64,000 bases of DNA from WHSW01 sp963705955 (GCA_963705955.1 CAVPLH010000010.1:186001-250000), one strand, 5' to 3'. Positions 16,891 to 26,226 are shown, numbered from the stretch's first letter. Notes: generated from the sequence alone by a model not told the origin. A program made the numbers and translations.

Positions 16891-16994
16891 GGGGATCGAC
16901 CTCGGCTCGGGGGGCGGGGAACCCGAATCCTAAGCGCAAGCGGAGCGGCATGCGCGGAATTCGGATCGCCGGCTGGATACCGTGCCCGCAACGG

Positions 16995-17213
16995 ATGGCC
17001 TCGATCGACGTCAACGCCGCGATGGGAAGGGTGGGCCTGCCCGCCCCGGCGGCCGAGCTCGCGAAGCGCGACTGGGACGTGATCGTCGTCGGCGGCGGTC
17101 ACAACGGCCTCACCGTTCTGTGCGGCGCCGCGACCCGCCCCGGCGGCTCGGTGATCGCGCTCAACGGACGGATCGCGGCGCTCGGCGTGCTCGATCTCAC
17201 AGAACCCGGTTGA
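16995..17213 (+). pseudogene. N-terminal fragment of an FAD-dependent oxidoreductase (phytoene-desaturase-like)
   Basis: Encodes a 72-residue stub: MASIDVNAAMGRVGLPAPAA leads into DWDVIVVGGGHNGLT, the opening Rossmann dinucleotide-binding motif of NAD(P)/FAD-binding oxidoreductases of the phytoene desaturase/amine oxidase type. After the helix the sequence loses family character and stops at 17213, right before the P450 gene. A full enzyme would have about 500 residues, so more than 400 are missing. It is most simply a deletion remnant. Confidence 0.55.
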
Positions 17214-17234
17214 GCGCGCGGATAGGCTCGGCCG

Positions 17235-18566
17235 ATGGCGACCGAGCCGAGCCTGCCTCCGGGGCCGCGGATGCCCTCGGCGCTGCAGACACTCGGCTGG
17301 TGGACGCGCTCGATCCCGATGATGGAGCGAGCGCGGGCGCGATACGGCAACCGCTGGACGCTGCGCCTCTCGGCGACGCCCCCATTCGTGATGCTCTCCG
17401 ACCCGGAGTGGATCCGGGAGCTGTTCACGGCCCCGCCGGACGTCCTGCATCCCGGCGAGGGCGCGAGGATCCTCGAGCCGATCGTCGGCTCGAGATCGGT
17501 GCTCCTGCTCGACGAGGCAGAGCACCTCGAGCAGCGCAAGCTGATGCTGCCGGCGTTTCACGGCGAGCGGATGGAGCGGCTCGCCGACCTCGTCGCCGAG
17601 ACCGCCGAGCGGGCCGTCGCGGATTGGCCGACCGAGACCGAGATCGAGCTTCACCCGCGGCTCCAGGCGCTGACCCTCGAGGTGATCCTGCGGGCGGTGT
17701 TCGGGCTCGAGCCCGGTGAGCGCCTCGACCTGATGCGTGATCGGCTGACGACGATCCTCGACTGGGGGTCGCGGCCGATCGGCCTACTGCCGCCGCTGCA
17801 GCGCGAGCTCGGCGGTCTCGGGCCCTGGGCCGGCTTCCAGCGCCTCCGTGCCGCGGTCGACGAGCCTCTCTACGAGCTGATCGCCGAGCGCCGCACAGAG
17901 CGGGCCGATCGTGACGACGTGCTCTCGATGCTGCTCGAGGCGCGTCACGAGGACGGCTCGCCGATGACCGACGAGGAGCTCCGCGACGAGCTGATGACCC
18001 TGTTGGTCGCCGGCCACGAGACGACCGCTTCGCAGCTCGCCTGGACCTTCCAACGCCTCGCGCGGGCGCCCGATGTGGTCGCCACGCTTCGCGACGAGAT
18101 CGACGCGGGTGAATCGAGCGACTACGTGGAGGCGACGGTCCGCGAGTCGCTGCGCAGCCGCCCGGTGCTCCCCAACGTGGCTCCGCGGCTCGTCAAGCAC
18201 CCGGTCGAGCTCGGTGGTTGGCTCTATCCGGCGGGTGTCTGCCTGGTCGGCAACGCATACCTGATCCACCACGACGCCGCGATCTATCCCGACCCGTACT
18301 CGTTTCGACCGCAGCGCTTTCTCGATTCGGACCCGGGTACCTACACCTGGATTCCGTTCGGCGGCGGCCGACGCCGCTGCCTCGGGGCCGGCTTTGCGAT
18401 CCTCGAGATGAAGGTGCTGCTGACTGCGGTATTCGCCGCCTGCGAGCTGCGCGCCGGGGCCGATCGGCTCGAGCTCAGCCGCCGTCGCAGCATCACGCTG
18501 AGCCCGCGGGCGGGAGCGCGCGCCGTTCTGACACCGCGGACGCGGGAGCCGGCCGTCGCCGCCTGA
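17235..18566 (+). CDS. Cytochrome P450
   Basis: A 443-residue P450. The I-helix oxygen-binding motif AGHETTASQ is at about 259-267, ExxR is E304-x-x-R307, and the heme-ligand loop FGGGRRRCLGAGFA places the axial Cys at about 382. The proline-rich start LPPGPRMP is typical of class II-type bacterial P450s (CYP110/CYP102-like group). No ferredoxin or ferredoxin reductase gene is adjacent. It may hydroxylate a fatty acid, terpenoid or other hydrophobic substrate; the neighbourhood does not say which. The start codon ATG at 17249 is also close, but the TTG/ATG at 17235 gives MATEPSLPPG. Confidence 0.92.
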   Translation: MATEPSLPPGPRMPSALQTLGWWTRSIPMMERARARYGNRWTLRLSATPPFVMLSDPEWIRELFTAPPDVLHPGEGARILEPIVGSRSVLLLDEAEHLEQRKLMLPAFHGERMERLADLVAETAERAVADWPTETEIELHPRLQALTLEVILRAVFGLEPGERLDLMRDRLTTILDWGSRPIGLLPPLQRELGGLGPWAGFQRLRAAVDEPLYELIAERRTERADRDDVLSMLLEARHEDGSPMTDEELRDELMTLLVAGHETTASQLAWTFQRLARAPDVVATLRDEIDAGESSDYVEATVRESLRSRPVLPNVAPRLVKHPVELGGWLYPAGVCLVGNAYLIHHDAAIYPDPYSFRPQRFLDSDPGTYTWIPFGGGRRRCLGAGFAILEMKVLLTAVFAACELRAGADRLELSRRRSITLSPRAGARAVLTPRTREPAVAA

Positions 18567-18628
18567 ACGATCCCGCGGCCGTCACGGCCGGGCATCCGAC
18601 CGCCGTTCGTACTAGCGTCCCCGGGGTG

Positions 18629-19379
18629 ATGGAGGCATCGACCCCGCCCCCGCCGCCGCCCGCGGCAACCTCCGCTCAGCGTCGGCGGCGTGATCAGTGA
18701 GGCGTTCGACCTCTACGGCAAGCACGCGGGACCGCTGCTCGGAGTCGCCGTGATCGTCTTCGGGATCTCGGGGATCGTCCAGGGTGTGATCGGCCATACC
18801 GGCAGCTGGGTGCTTGCCCTCGTCGCCTCGATCGTCCCGCTGATCGCCTGGACGCTCTACACCGGCTTCGTCGTCACCCTGGTCGCCGACGTCCGGGACG
18901 GCAAGCAGGACCTCACCGCCGGCGAGATGGTCAGCGCCGCCTCGCACGCGATCCTGCGACTGATCGGGAACGGGATCCTCTACGGGATCGCGGTCGCGAT
19001 CGGCTTCCTTCTGCTCATCGTTCCCGGCCTCTATCTGATCACGATCTGGGCGGTCGTCGCGCCCGCGATCGTCGCCGAGCGGCGCGGCGCGATCGAGGCC
19101 TTCGGCCGCAGCTACGAGCTCGTCCGCGGGAACGGCTGGACGGTGTTCGGCGCGATCATCGTCGCCTTCTTGATCCTGATCGGGATCGGCATCGTCGCCG
19201 CCGGGATCGGCGCCGCGATCGGTGACCTGACCGGGCGGATCATCCTCGTGATCATCTCCAACATCCTCACCGCCCCGTTCGCAGCCCTCGTCGCGAGCGT
19301 GCTCTTCTTCGGTCTCGGCGGCTCGGCCACGGCGGTCGACCGCAGGGCGCCGGCGCCACCAGCGGCCCCGGCTGCCTGA
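18629..19379 (+). CDS. Multi-pass membrane protein, glycerophosphodiesterase-membrane-domain-like (frameshift near start)
   Basis: A polytopic protein of about 250 residues with six hydrophobic segments and motifs such as LSVGGVISEAFDLY, GLYLITIWAVVAPAIVAERRG and AFGRSYELVRGNGW, which recur in bacterial membrane proteins related to the GDPD membrane domain. The body is open from GTG 18690. The upstream frame starting at ATG 18629 (MEAST then a Pro run) joins naturally to LSVGGV if one base near 18677 is missing or extra, so I place the start there. The C-terminus is Ala/Pro-rich. The function is unknown. Confidence 0.6.
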
Positions 19380-19550
19380 GCGGCGCGCGCGGAGCACCGC
19401 GCGGGCCAGCTCACACTCTCGTTCGCGGTGCTCCGACGGGGTCCCGATGTGCTCGTCCGCGACGGACACGACGACGCCGAAGATCCTGCCGAGCGCGGCT
19501 CCGATTACGGGGATGAGCCAGAGGCTCTCGAGCAGGCTTGGCCAAGTCAT
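19380..19550 (-). pseudogene. Possible N-terminal remnant of a membrane protein
   Basis: An ATG at 19550 opens MTWPSLLESLWLIPVIGAAL followed by GRIFGVVVSVADEHIGTPSE and a charged tail, after which the frame continues into antisense of the neighbouring gene without protein-like character. The hydrophobic helix and SLW-P pattern recall the N-terminus of DUF2254-type membrane proteins, but this is a weak resemblance. I regard it as a probable truncated gene. No other gene is seen between 19380 and 19602. Confidence 0.25.
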
Positions 19551-19602
19551 CTCGCTGATCCCATCCTGGGCGTAGCCGTTGCGTCGCTGCCGACGGGAGC
19601 AT

Positions 19603-19968
19603 CTACTCGGCGGCTGAGATCGCGTCGCAAAGCTGCGTGAGCGCATCCTGTGCCTGGCCGGCGGGGAGCTGGCTCACCGAGCTCGTGCAAGTCTTCTCTG
19701 CGTCTGAGAGCGTCTCGCCACCCTCGGTAAGCGCCTGATTGGCCTCGGTGCCGACTTCGGTGCAGGCGCCGTCAAGAGCCGTTCCCGCCACACCGCCGAG
19801 TTGTTGTGCCTTGTCGGTGCACGAATCGACGGCCTGGCCGAGTGTCTGCTGTGCGTTCTCCCCAACGGATGTGGTCGTTGTCTCGTCGTCGCCGCATCCG
19901 GCTGCGACCAGAGCGCAAACGAACAGCGCCGTGAGCGTCGCGATCGCATGAAAACGATGTGCTCGCAT
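19603..19968 (-). CDS. Small predicted lipoprotein
   Basis: A 121-residue exported protein. The signal peptide MRAHRFHAIATLTALFVCAL ends in a lipobox (VAAGC), followed by DDETTTT. The mature domain is Ala/Gln/Thr-rich with four further Cys residues (DSCTDKAQQL, GACTEVG, KTCTSSVSQL, QLCDAIS) in a repeating helical pattern. A GGGAG ribosome site precedes the ATG at 19968. The family is unrecognised; small cysteine-containing lipoproteins of this style are common in Solirubrobacterales-like genomes, which is only general context. Confidence 0.65.
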   Translation of the reverse strand: MRAHRFHAIATLTALFVCALVAAGCGDDETTTTSVGENAQQTLGQAVDSCTDKAQQLGGVAGTALDGACTEVGTEANQALTEGGETLSDAEKTCTSSVSQLPAGQAQDALTQLCDAISAAE

Positions 19969-20044
19969 CGTTACTCCCCTCTGAGTACCTACAGCCGCGC
20001 GGGATCGGCCCATCGTATTCGCCCTCGCCCTTGCTCGGTGACCG

Positions 20045-20320
20045 TCAGTGCCGCAGGTCCTGCGCCTCGCGTTGTCCCATCGCGAGCGACATGACCGCGA
20101 GCAGCACGTCGGTCGATCGCTGCGACGGAGCCGCGTCAACGCCGATCCACAGCACCAGAAAAGCGGCCTCGGCGACGGGCGTGGTGCCGAGCGCTACCGT
20201 CACGCGGCGTGGCCAGACCGCGCCGGAGTCATCTCTCGGCCTGACGCCGCGCGCGCCCAGGAACGCGCCGACGCCGACGTCAGCCCGATCAACAGGAGAT
20301 CACGGATTCGACTGTCTTCC
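20045..20320 (-). pseudogene. Decayed YoaK/DUF1275-like membrane protein remnant
   Basis: Two frames on the minus strand hold pieces that together recall YoaK (DUF1275) proteins: RIRDLLLIGLTSASA (like the family N-terminal RDLLLxxLTxASG) and, in another frame, VTVALGTTPVAEAAFLVLW then TDVLLAVMSLAMGQREAQ (like the LLALAMGxQNA region). The middle of a normal protein (about 220 residues) is missing and a stop at 20045 ends the frame. I read it as a gene decayed by deletion and frameshift. It occupies most of the gap between two intact small genes. Confidence 0.4.
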
Positions 20321-20395
20321 AGGCGCTGGGTCGAACGGCAACGCGTTGCTGTGGGCACTCTCGACTCCGCTGAGATCGAGGTTGCGCCCGCTGCA

Positions 20396-20752
20396 TCAGG
20401 CGAGTTCGCCGATCGCCTCCTCGTACATCCCGATCGCGCGCCCGATGCCCTCGCCGACGGCGGCGTCAACGACGCCGAAGTTCGTGACCACCTGCGCCGC
20501 CCGCGTGTTGAGCAGCTCGAAGTCGTTTTCGAGGCGCAGGTCGTTGATCTGCTGCTGCGAGCCGCGGATGAGGATGAACCCGCTGAGGTCGCCGCCGTGC
20601 GGGGTGATCAGGACGACTTCGGAGCTCTCGATCGCGCCCGCCTCCTGCTTTGCGCCGTAGTAGGCCAGGGCCTCGTTGAAGACGTCGATTCCGCGCTGCT
20701 CGCGTCCTCGCACCGGCTCACCCCAGCCGATGAACAGGGCTGCATCAGCCAT
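20396..20752 (-). CDS. Conserved hypothetical protein
   Basis: A 118-residue soluble alpha/beta protein beginning MADAALFIGWGEPVRGREQ, with VVLITPHGGDLSGFILIRGS and NDFELLNTRAAQVVTNFGVV. A strong AGGAGG-type ribosome site lies about 7 bp before the ATG. No transmembrane segment or catalytic motif is visible. Small proteins of this kind are annotated as hypothetical in actinobacteria; I assign no function. It is intact although it sits inside a patch of decayed genes. Confidence 0.6.
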   Translation of the reverse strand: MADAALFIGWGEPVRGREQRGIDVFNEALAYYGAKQEAGAIESSEVVLITPHGGDLSGFILIRGSQQQINDLRLENDFELLNTRAAQVVTNFGVVDAAVGEGIGRAIGMYEEAIGELA

Positions 20753-20902
20753 CTCCGCACCTCCTCGCTCGTTTGCGATTGCCGGGGTTGGTCTAACCGA
20801 AGTCGGTCCCGAACGCAAGCCTGCCACCTCGGCTCGCCAACAGCGCGACCGTGGGTAAGGAGTGGGAGGCCAATCAGGCCGCCGCCGCACGCTGGATTGC
20901 CG

Positions 20903-20917
20903 TACTACTACTACTAC
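20903..20917. repeat. (TAC)5 trinucleotide run
   Basis: Five perfect TAC units lie in the roughly 310-bp stretch between the conserved hypothetical gene and the DUF445-like remnant. Around it I see no intact gene. Read on the plus strand it would give a leucine run in a short frame starting at 20851, which is not otherwise protein-like. Confidence 0.7.
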
Positions 20918-21065
20918 TCCTGCGCCAGCGGGTCAGCTCGACGCGAGCGAGGACGCGGGTGCCGTCGGGGCCTGGGTCACGACCGCCTCCGATCTGCGCC
21001 GGAAGGCGTTGGGCGGGGCAGGCCATCGCGCCGCTCTCTCGCCTCGCCTATCGGGACGGTGAGAG

Positions 21066-21375
21066 GTGGGATCGGAACGCCGTCGCGGGGTGGCGAATCC
21101 GGCAGGTATAGCCCGCTTCGACGCGATCAGCGAGTCGCTTGCCTCGGAGGCCGTCGAGTACACGATGACCCCGCTCACCGACCCCGCGTTCAACCGCCGG
21201 CAGAGCAGGGCGGGTGCGTGCCCTCGTCGCGGAGCCGATCCGACAGCTGTCCTCCGCGGACTTCGCCGAGTTGCGCTCGGCGGTCAAAGAGGACGAGCGG
21301 CTGCTGCTCCTGCACGGCGCGGTCCTCGGCTTCGCCGCGGGCTGCCTGCACCTGGTGATCTTCGGCGCGCGCTGA
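21066..21375 (+). pseudogene. C-terminal remnant of a DUF445-family protein
   Basis: The plus strand encodes GIARFDAISESLASEAVEY in one frame and, from 21214 in another, VRALVAEPIRQLSSADFAEL, VKEDERLLLLHGAVLGFAAG and LHLVIFGAR followed by a stop at 21375. This order matches the C-terminal end of DUF445 membrane proteins (an EPxRxLxxEDF-like block, an EDE block, a final hydrophobic helix). Most of the roughly 400-residue protein is absent upstream, and the two pieces are out of frame near 21195. It is best described as a 3' remnant. Confidence 0.45.
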
Positions 21376-21425
21376 GGCGCCGGCTTCGAACCGCCCGGCT
21401 CGCCGCCCGGCAGTACCGTGGGCGG

Positions 21426-22584
21426 ATGCGACGCCTGTTCCCGCTCGTCGCCGCGGTGATCCTCGTCGACACGATGTTCTACGCGGCGATCACACCGCTG
21501 CTGCCCGCAGTACGCGGACGACCACGGGCTCTCGAAGAGCGCGGCAGGGATCCTCAGCGCCTCCTACGCCGCCGGCACGCTGCTCGCCGCCCTGCCGTCC
21601 GGTTGGCTCGCGACCCGGATCGGGTTTCGCGCGACGATGCTGGCCGGCCTCGGGCTGCTCGCCACCTCGAGCGTCGTGTTCGCCTTCGCGGACGCGATCG
21701 CGATCCTCGACATCGCCCGTTTCGCGGAGGGGGTCGGCGGCGCCTGCGCCTGGACCGGCGGTCTTGCCTGGCTGATCGCGGCCGCCCCGACAGACCGCCG
21801 CGGCGAGGTGATCGGCTCCGCCCTGGCGGCGGCGATCTTCGGGATCCTGCTCGGCCCGGTAATCGGCGGGATCGCGACGTTGACCGGTCCCGAGGTGGTC
21901 TTCTGCGGCGTCGCGGTGATCGCCGCCGTGCTCGCAGGCCTGGTCTTCGCGAGGACCGGGGCTCCCCCGCCGGCGCCGGCGAGCCTGCGCCGGGTCGTCG
22001 GGTCGATCTTCCGTGGGCCGGTGCTGATCGCGTTCTGGCTCGTCGCGCTGCCCTCGATCCTCGCCGGGACCCTGGACGTACTGGTCCCGCTGCGGATGGA
22101 CGCCCTCGGCGCCAGCGGTGTGGCGGTCGGGGTTGCGTTCTTCGCTTCCGCGGGCGTCGAGGCGCTGATCAGCCCGTCGATGGGCAGGCTCTCCGACCGC
22201 CGCGGGAGGATGACCCCGATCCGCGCCGGGCTGGTCGCGTCCGCGTTCGCGGCCCTGCTCCTGCCGCTGCCCGCCGGCGTCCTGCTGCTCGCCGTGGTGC
22301 TGCTCGGGGCGGTTCTGGCGATGAGTCTGCTCTGGACCCCGGCGACGGCGCTGCTCTCCGACAACGCCGAGATCGCGGGCCTCGACCTCGCCTTCGCGAC
22401 CGCGCTCGTCAGCCTCGCCTGGGCCGGGGGCCAGGTGCTCGGCGGCTCGGCGGTCGCCGGCCTCGCCGACGCGACCAGCGACGGGGTCGCCTACGCGCTG
22501 ATCGCGGCGGGCTTCGGATTCACCCTGGCGGCGTTCGCGCTGCGCCGGCGGGCCGCGGCGGGCGGGCTCCGCCAGAGCGCGTAG
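21426..22584 (+). CDS. MFS transporter (frameshift near residue 27)
   Basis: A twelve-helix major facilitator protein. The ATG at 21426 begins MRRLFPLVAAVILVDTMFYA and TPLLP, then the frame shifts near 21507 to one reading YADDHGLSKSAAGILSASYA and continuing to 22584. Motif A-like GWLATRIGFRATM and LSDRRGRMTPIRAG mark both halves. The rejoined protein is about 386 residues, a normal MFS length. The substrate is unknown. The single shift with both sides well preserved suggests a sequence error rather than decay. Confidence 0.75.
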
Positions 22585-22695
22585 TCTGCCGCGCATGTCG
22601 CAGAACCGGGGCCGGCTCGCCGGTGGCGGAGTCCACGTCACCGCGACCGGTTATATGGCGCGCGCCCGGGCGGTCGCAAAGCAGGTCGAGCGCTG

Positions 22696-23241
22696 TTGAG
22701 CGGCTCGGTCGAGACGCTGAAGCTGACCCCGGGCGAGTCGATCTCGGTCCGCAGCTCGACCCCGGAGGCGCTCGAGGTGGAGGCGACCTACGGCCCCGGA
22801 GGCAAACCTCCGCCGAAGCATCTTCACCCGGGCCAGGACGAGCACTTCCGCTGCCTCGAGGGGTCGGTCCGCGTCCGGGTCGGTGATCACGAGCGCGCGC
22901 TGGCCGCCGGGGACGAGATCGAGATCCCGCGTCGGACCCCGCACCAGATGTGGAACCCCTCGGCCGAGCCCGCGCGGGTCCGATGGACGACGAGGCCGGC
23001 CGGGCGGACGCTGGAGTGGTTTCGCAGCGTCGACGCGCTGCACCGTTCCGGGCGGGTCGACGAGGACGGGATGCCCGGTTCGCTCGCGTTCGCCGTCCTG
23101 ATCGACGAGTTCAGCGACTCGTTCCGGCTCGCCGTCGGGCCTGATCCGCTCGTCCGCGTCGCGATCGCGGGCCTCGCGGTCGTCGGGCGGGCCCGCGGCT
23201 ACCGCGCCACGCCGCCGCCGCCCCAGAGGTCGAGCGGTTGA
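22696..23241 (+). CDS. Cupin-domain protein
   Basis: A 181-residue protein with one cupin_2 barrel: motif one reads PPPKHLHPGQDEHFRCLEG, motif two reads GDEIEIPRRTPHQMWNP. The metal-binding H-x-H, E and second H are all present. The C-terminal part (FAVLIDEFSDSFRLAVGPD) is helical. The start is TTG at 22696. The final codons overlap the TTG start of the luciferase-like oxidoreductase, so the two are translationally coupled and may work on the same metabolite; the substrate is unknown. Confidence 0.8.
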   Translation: MSGSVETLKLTPGESISVRSSTPEALEVEATYGPGGKPPPKHLHPGQDEHFRCLEGSVRVRVGDHERALAAGDEIEIPRRTPHQMWNPSAEPARVRWTTRPAGRTLEWFRSVDALHRSGRVDEDGMPGSLAFAVLIDEFSDSFRLAVGPDPLVRVAIAGLAVVGRARGYRATPPPPQRSSG

Positions 23242-24089
23242 AGTTCGGGATCGGCTACTTCCCGACCGACGACGGCGTCGACCCGCCGACGCTCGCCCGG
23301 ATGGCCGAGGAGCGCGGCTTCGAGTCGCTGCTGTTCACCGACCACACCCACATTCCGGCGGCACGCGAGACCGCGTATCCGCCCGGCGGTGAGCTGCCGC
23401 GGGAGTACTCGCGCCTCTACGACCCGTTCGTCGCCCTGATCGCGGCCGCCGACGCGACCGCGCGACTGCGGATCGGGACCGGGATCTGCCTCGTGGTCGA
23501 GCGCGACCCGATCGTGACAGCGAAGCAGGTTGCGAGCGTCGACCGGCTCTCGGGCGGCAGGATGCTGTTCGGGGTCGGCGCCGGCTGGAACCTCGAGGAG
23601 ATGCGCAATCACGGCACCGACCCGGCCCGCCGGTTCGGGATCCTCCGCGAGCGGGTGGAGGCTATGCGCGAGATCTGGACCGCTGACGAGGCGTCGTACC
23701 ACGGTCGTCACGTCGACTTCGAGCGCATCTGGTGCTGGCCGAAGCCGCTTCAGGAGGGCGGCCCGCCCGTGCTCGTCGGCGGTCACGGGAGCGGGGTGAT
23801 CGATCGCGTCCTCACCTTCGGTGACGAGTGGATGCCGAACCGGATCGGCGACGACGACCGGATCCGCGCCCGGATCGAGCGGCTGCGGCGCGCCGGCGTC
23901 GACGCCGGCCGCGGGCCGATCCCGACGACGCTCTGCAACGCCACCGGTGATCCCGACGTGCTCGAGCGCTACGAGGCGGCCGGTGTGCACAGGGCCGTCT
24001 TCTGGCTCGCCCAGGGGGACGACTCGGATACCGAGCGCAGGCTCGACCGCCGCGCCGCCGAGATCGAGCGCTACGCGAGCGCCGGCTGA
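23238..24089 (+). CDS. LLM-class (luciferase-like) F420-dependent oxidoreductase
   Basis: A 283-residue TIM-barrel flavin/F420 oxidoreductase. It has MKFGIGYFPTDDG, FTDHTHIP, LRIGTGICLV, DRLSGGRMLFGVGAGWN (the diagnostic cofactor loop) and KPLQEGGPPVLVGGHG. Actinobacterial members mostly use coenzyme F420, which is inference here. The start TTG at 23238 overlaps the stop of the upstream cupin gene. The reaction is unknown. Confidence 0.88.
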   Translation: MKFGIGYFPTDDGVDPPTLARMAEERGFESLLFTDHTHIPAARETAYPPGGELPREYSRLYDPFVALIAAADATARLRIGTGICLVVERDPIVTAKQVASVDRLSGGRMLFGVGAGWNLEEMRNHGTDPARRFGILRERVEAMREIWTADEASYHGRHVDFERIWCWPKPLQEGGPPVLVGGHGSGVIDRVLTFGDEWMPNRIGDDDRIRARIERLRRAGVDAGRGPIPTTLCNATGDPDVLERYEAAGVHRAVFWLAQGDDSDTERRLDRRAAEIERYASAG

Positions 24090-24126
24090 CGATTCCGCCG
24101 ACCGGCCCGTCGCGTGCGTCGCCCTC

Positions 24127-25278
24127 CTAGAGCTGTGATGGGTCGAACTCGAGCCCGAGGAGCGATCGCCCGCTGAGCTCCCAGGTGGCGGGCCCGACGA
24201 GCATGTGCTGGGTCGCCGCATGAACGTCGCGAAACCGACGCTGCAGGGGGCTGGTCTCATAGACGGCGCTACCCCCCGCGAGCCCGTAGGCCGCGTCGAC
24301 GGCCGCCGCGGACGCCTCGACCGCGTGGGTCGCCGCGAGCCGCAGACCGACGCGCAGCGCGATCGGGATTTCGCCGCCCTCGCCCGCCGCCGCCCACGCT
24401 TTGCCGACGGTGGCGAAGAGCAGCGCCCGCGCCGCTCGCATTGCCGCCTCGGCACGCGCGACGCCGGCCTGGGTCGCGGCCCGCTCCGCGAGCTTGCGCA
24501 CGCTGAGGGTCGGCGTCTTGGCGCCGGCGAGGTCGACGAGATCGTCGAGGGCGGCCCGCGCGATGCCGAGGGTGACGGCGGCGATCGAGGCCGCGAGCAG
24601 CCCGAACGGAGGGAAGGCATAGAGCGGCCCCGCCTCGCGCGGGGAGTCGGTGATCAGCGAGGCCGAACGCGCGAACGGGACGTTGAGGCGCTCGACCGCG
24701 ATGTCGTGGCTTCCGGTCGCGCGCAATCCGGATACCGACCAGGTGTCGATCACCTGCGTCTCGGCGGCGCGGAACAGGCAGAGGCGGACGTCCGGCCTGC
24801 CGCTGGGAAGCGTCCGCGGGCTGTCGCCGTCGAGGACGATGCAGCCGCCGATCAGCCAATCGCAGTTGTCGACGTTGCTGGCAAAGCGCCAGCGCCCGGT
24901 CACCTCGAGCCCGTCGGCCGCGAGCACGGCGCGGCCGGACGGCGCGAAGACACCGCCGCTGACGCTCGCCGGCTCCGCGTACACCTCGGCCGCCCGCTCC
25001 GGATCGAGGTACGCGGCGAGCATCCCGGAGGTCGCGCAGACCGCCACGCACCAGCCCGCGGCGGCATCGCCCGCGGACAGCGCCTCGACCGCGCCGAGCA
25101 ACTCGCCGGGGGGAGCCTCGCCGCCGCCGAGAGAGGCCGGCACGCAGAGCCGGTAGAGGCCCGCGGCGGCGATCTCGGCGGAGAGCTCGGCCGGGATCCG
25201 GCGCTCGGCCTCAGAGACCGGCGCGAGGGCCGCAGCCCGCGGGGCGAGCGCACGGGCTGCTTCGACGGCCGATGGCAT
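24127..25278 (-). CDS. Acyl-CoA dehydrogenase-like flavoprotein (HsaA/DszC-type)
   Basis: A 383-residue acyl-CoA-dehydrogenase-fold protein. LYRLCVPASLGGGEAPPGEL is the N-terminal domain, VTGRWRFASNVDNCDWLIGG the middle beta domain with a SG-like loop, and helices ending TSPLQRRFRDVHAATQHML the C-terminal domain. The RDxHAATQH motif and lack of the catalytic Glu of true dehydrogenases fit the flavin-dependent monooxygenase branch (HsaA, HpaB-like two-component oxygenases and DszC). The ATG at 25278 gives a standard N-terminus. It converges on the LLM oxidoreductase gene, 37 bp apart. Confidence 0.82.
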   Translation of the reverse strand: MPSAVEAARALAPRAAALAPVSEAERRIPAELSAEIAAAGLYRLCVPASLGGGEAPPGELLGAVEALSAGDAAAGWCVAVCATSGMLAAYLDPERAAEVYAEPASVSGGVFAPSGRAVLAADGLEVTGRWRFASNVDNCDWLIGGCIVLDGDSPRTLPSGRPDVRLCLFRAAETQVIDTWSVSGLRATGSHDIAVERLNVPFARSASLITDSPREAGPLYAFPPFGLLAASIAAVTLGIARAALDDLVDLAGAKTPTLSVRKLAERAATQAGVARAEAAMRAARALLFATVGKAWAAAGEGGEIPIALRVGLRLAATHAVEASAAAVDAAYGLAGGSAVYETSPLQRRFRDVHAATQHMLVGPATWELSGRSLLGLEFDPSQL

Positions 25279-25530
25279 GGGCGGATCATCGCAAGGCGGC
25301 CGCCGCCCGGATCGCGGTCGTAGTTGTCCGCAACGGGTCTGCGGGTCGCCACGCTTGGAGAATCGCCTCTTCGGTGAGATGGTCTGCATGTGGCCCGCGC
25401 GGCATGCTGCGGCGCGGCCCCGACGAGGACGTCACCAATGGGGGGTGCTCTGCACCCCGTGTGAGGGTTGGTGGCGTCTTCGTCGTCGGGGCCCGTGGGG
25501 TGCGCTCCGGCGCTCCGGCGCGCCGGCCGT
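25279..25530. other. Intergenic stretch without recognised gene
   Basis: About 250 bp between the start of the flavoprotein gene and the end of the metallophosphoesterase gene. Short open frames exist on both strands but show no coding character. It presumably holds the promoter of the leftward flavoprotein gene. I see no convincing terminator hairpin or repeat. Confidence 0.5.
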
Positions 25531-26127
25531 CTAGAGCTCGAACCAGGCCCCCGCGGGACCGAGGTTGACGATCCGCGTCGGGCCGAGCTCGGACTCCGCG
25601 CCCCAGCTCTCGTGTATGTGGCCGCAGACGGCGAGCGGCGGCCGCTTGGCCTCGATCGCGTCGCGGATCGCGCTGCTGCCGAGATGATCGCCGTCGCTCG
25701 AGGAGTCGACGTGGCCGAGCGGCGGAGAGTGCACGATCAGGACCGCGCCGGGCGGGCAGGTCGCGAGCATCGTCGCCGCCTCGTCCTCGGAGAGGTCGAA
25801 GCTCCAGTCCCAGGGTGTGACCGGCACCCCGGCTCCGAGGCCGAAGAAGACCGTTCCGTCGACCGACCGGCTCTCGCCGTGCAGCACCGCCGCCGCAGGC
25901 CAGCCGGCGACCGCGGCCCGCAGTGCCTCTTCGGTCTCGTTGTTGCCGGGGACGAGCAGCGTCGGCACTTCGATCGCGCTCAGGGCGTCGATCGTCGTCT
26001 CGAGGCCGTCGTGGACGGAGGCGAAGTCGCCGGCGCCGATCACGAGATCGGCGCCGGCACCGGCTTCGACGAGGTGCGCGGCAGCGGCGAGGTCGCAATG
26101 CAAATCGGAGAAGGCGAGGATCCGCAT
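25531..26127 (-). CDS. Calcineurin-like metallophosphoesterase
   Basis: A 198-residue phosphoesterase with MRILAFSDLHCDL, VIGAGDFAS, LVPGNNETEE, VLIVHSPPLGHVD and CGHIHESWG, the complete dinuclear-metal motif set. The final NLGPAGAWFEL is typical of the YvnB/UPF0046-like group. It is distinct from the YfcE-like enzyme at the left end. Substrate unknown. Confidence 0.87.
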   Translation of the reverse strand: MRILAFSDLHCDLAAAAHLVEAGAGADLVIGAGDFASVHDGLETTIDALSAIEVPTLLVPGNNETEEALRAAVAGWPAAAVLHGESRSVDGTVFFGLGAGVPVTPWDWSFDLSEDEAATMLATCPPGAVLIVHSPPLGHVDSSSDGDHLGSSAIRDAIEAKRPPLAVCGHIHESWGAESELGPTRIVNLGPAGAWFEL

Positions 26128-26226
26128 CGCGTCGATCCTAGCCGCGCTCCGCCGCGTCGCGCTCGCGCTCGGTCGGGCCGCCGGAGCGGATCCGCGCCCT
26201 GGCGTCGCGGAAGTGAAGCGCCGGGC

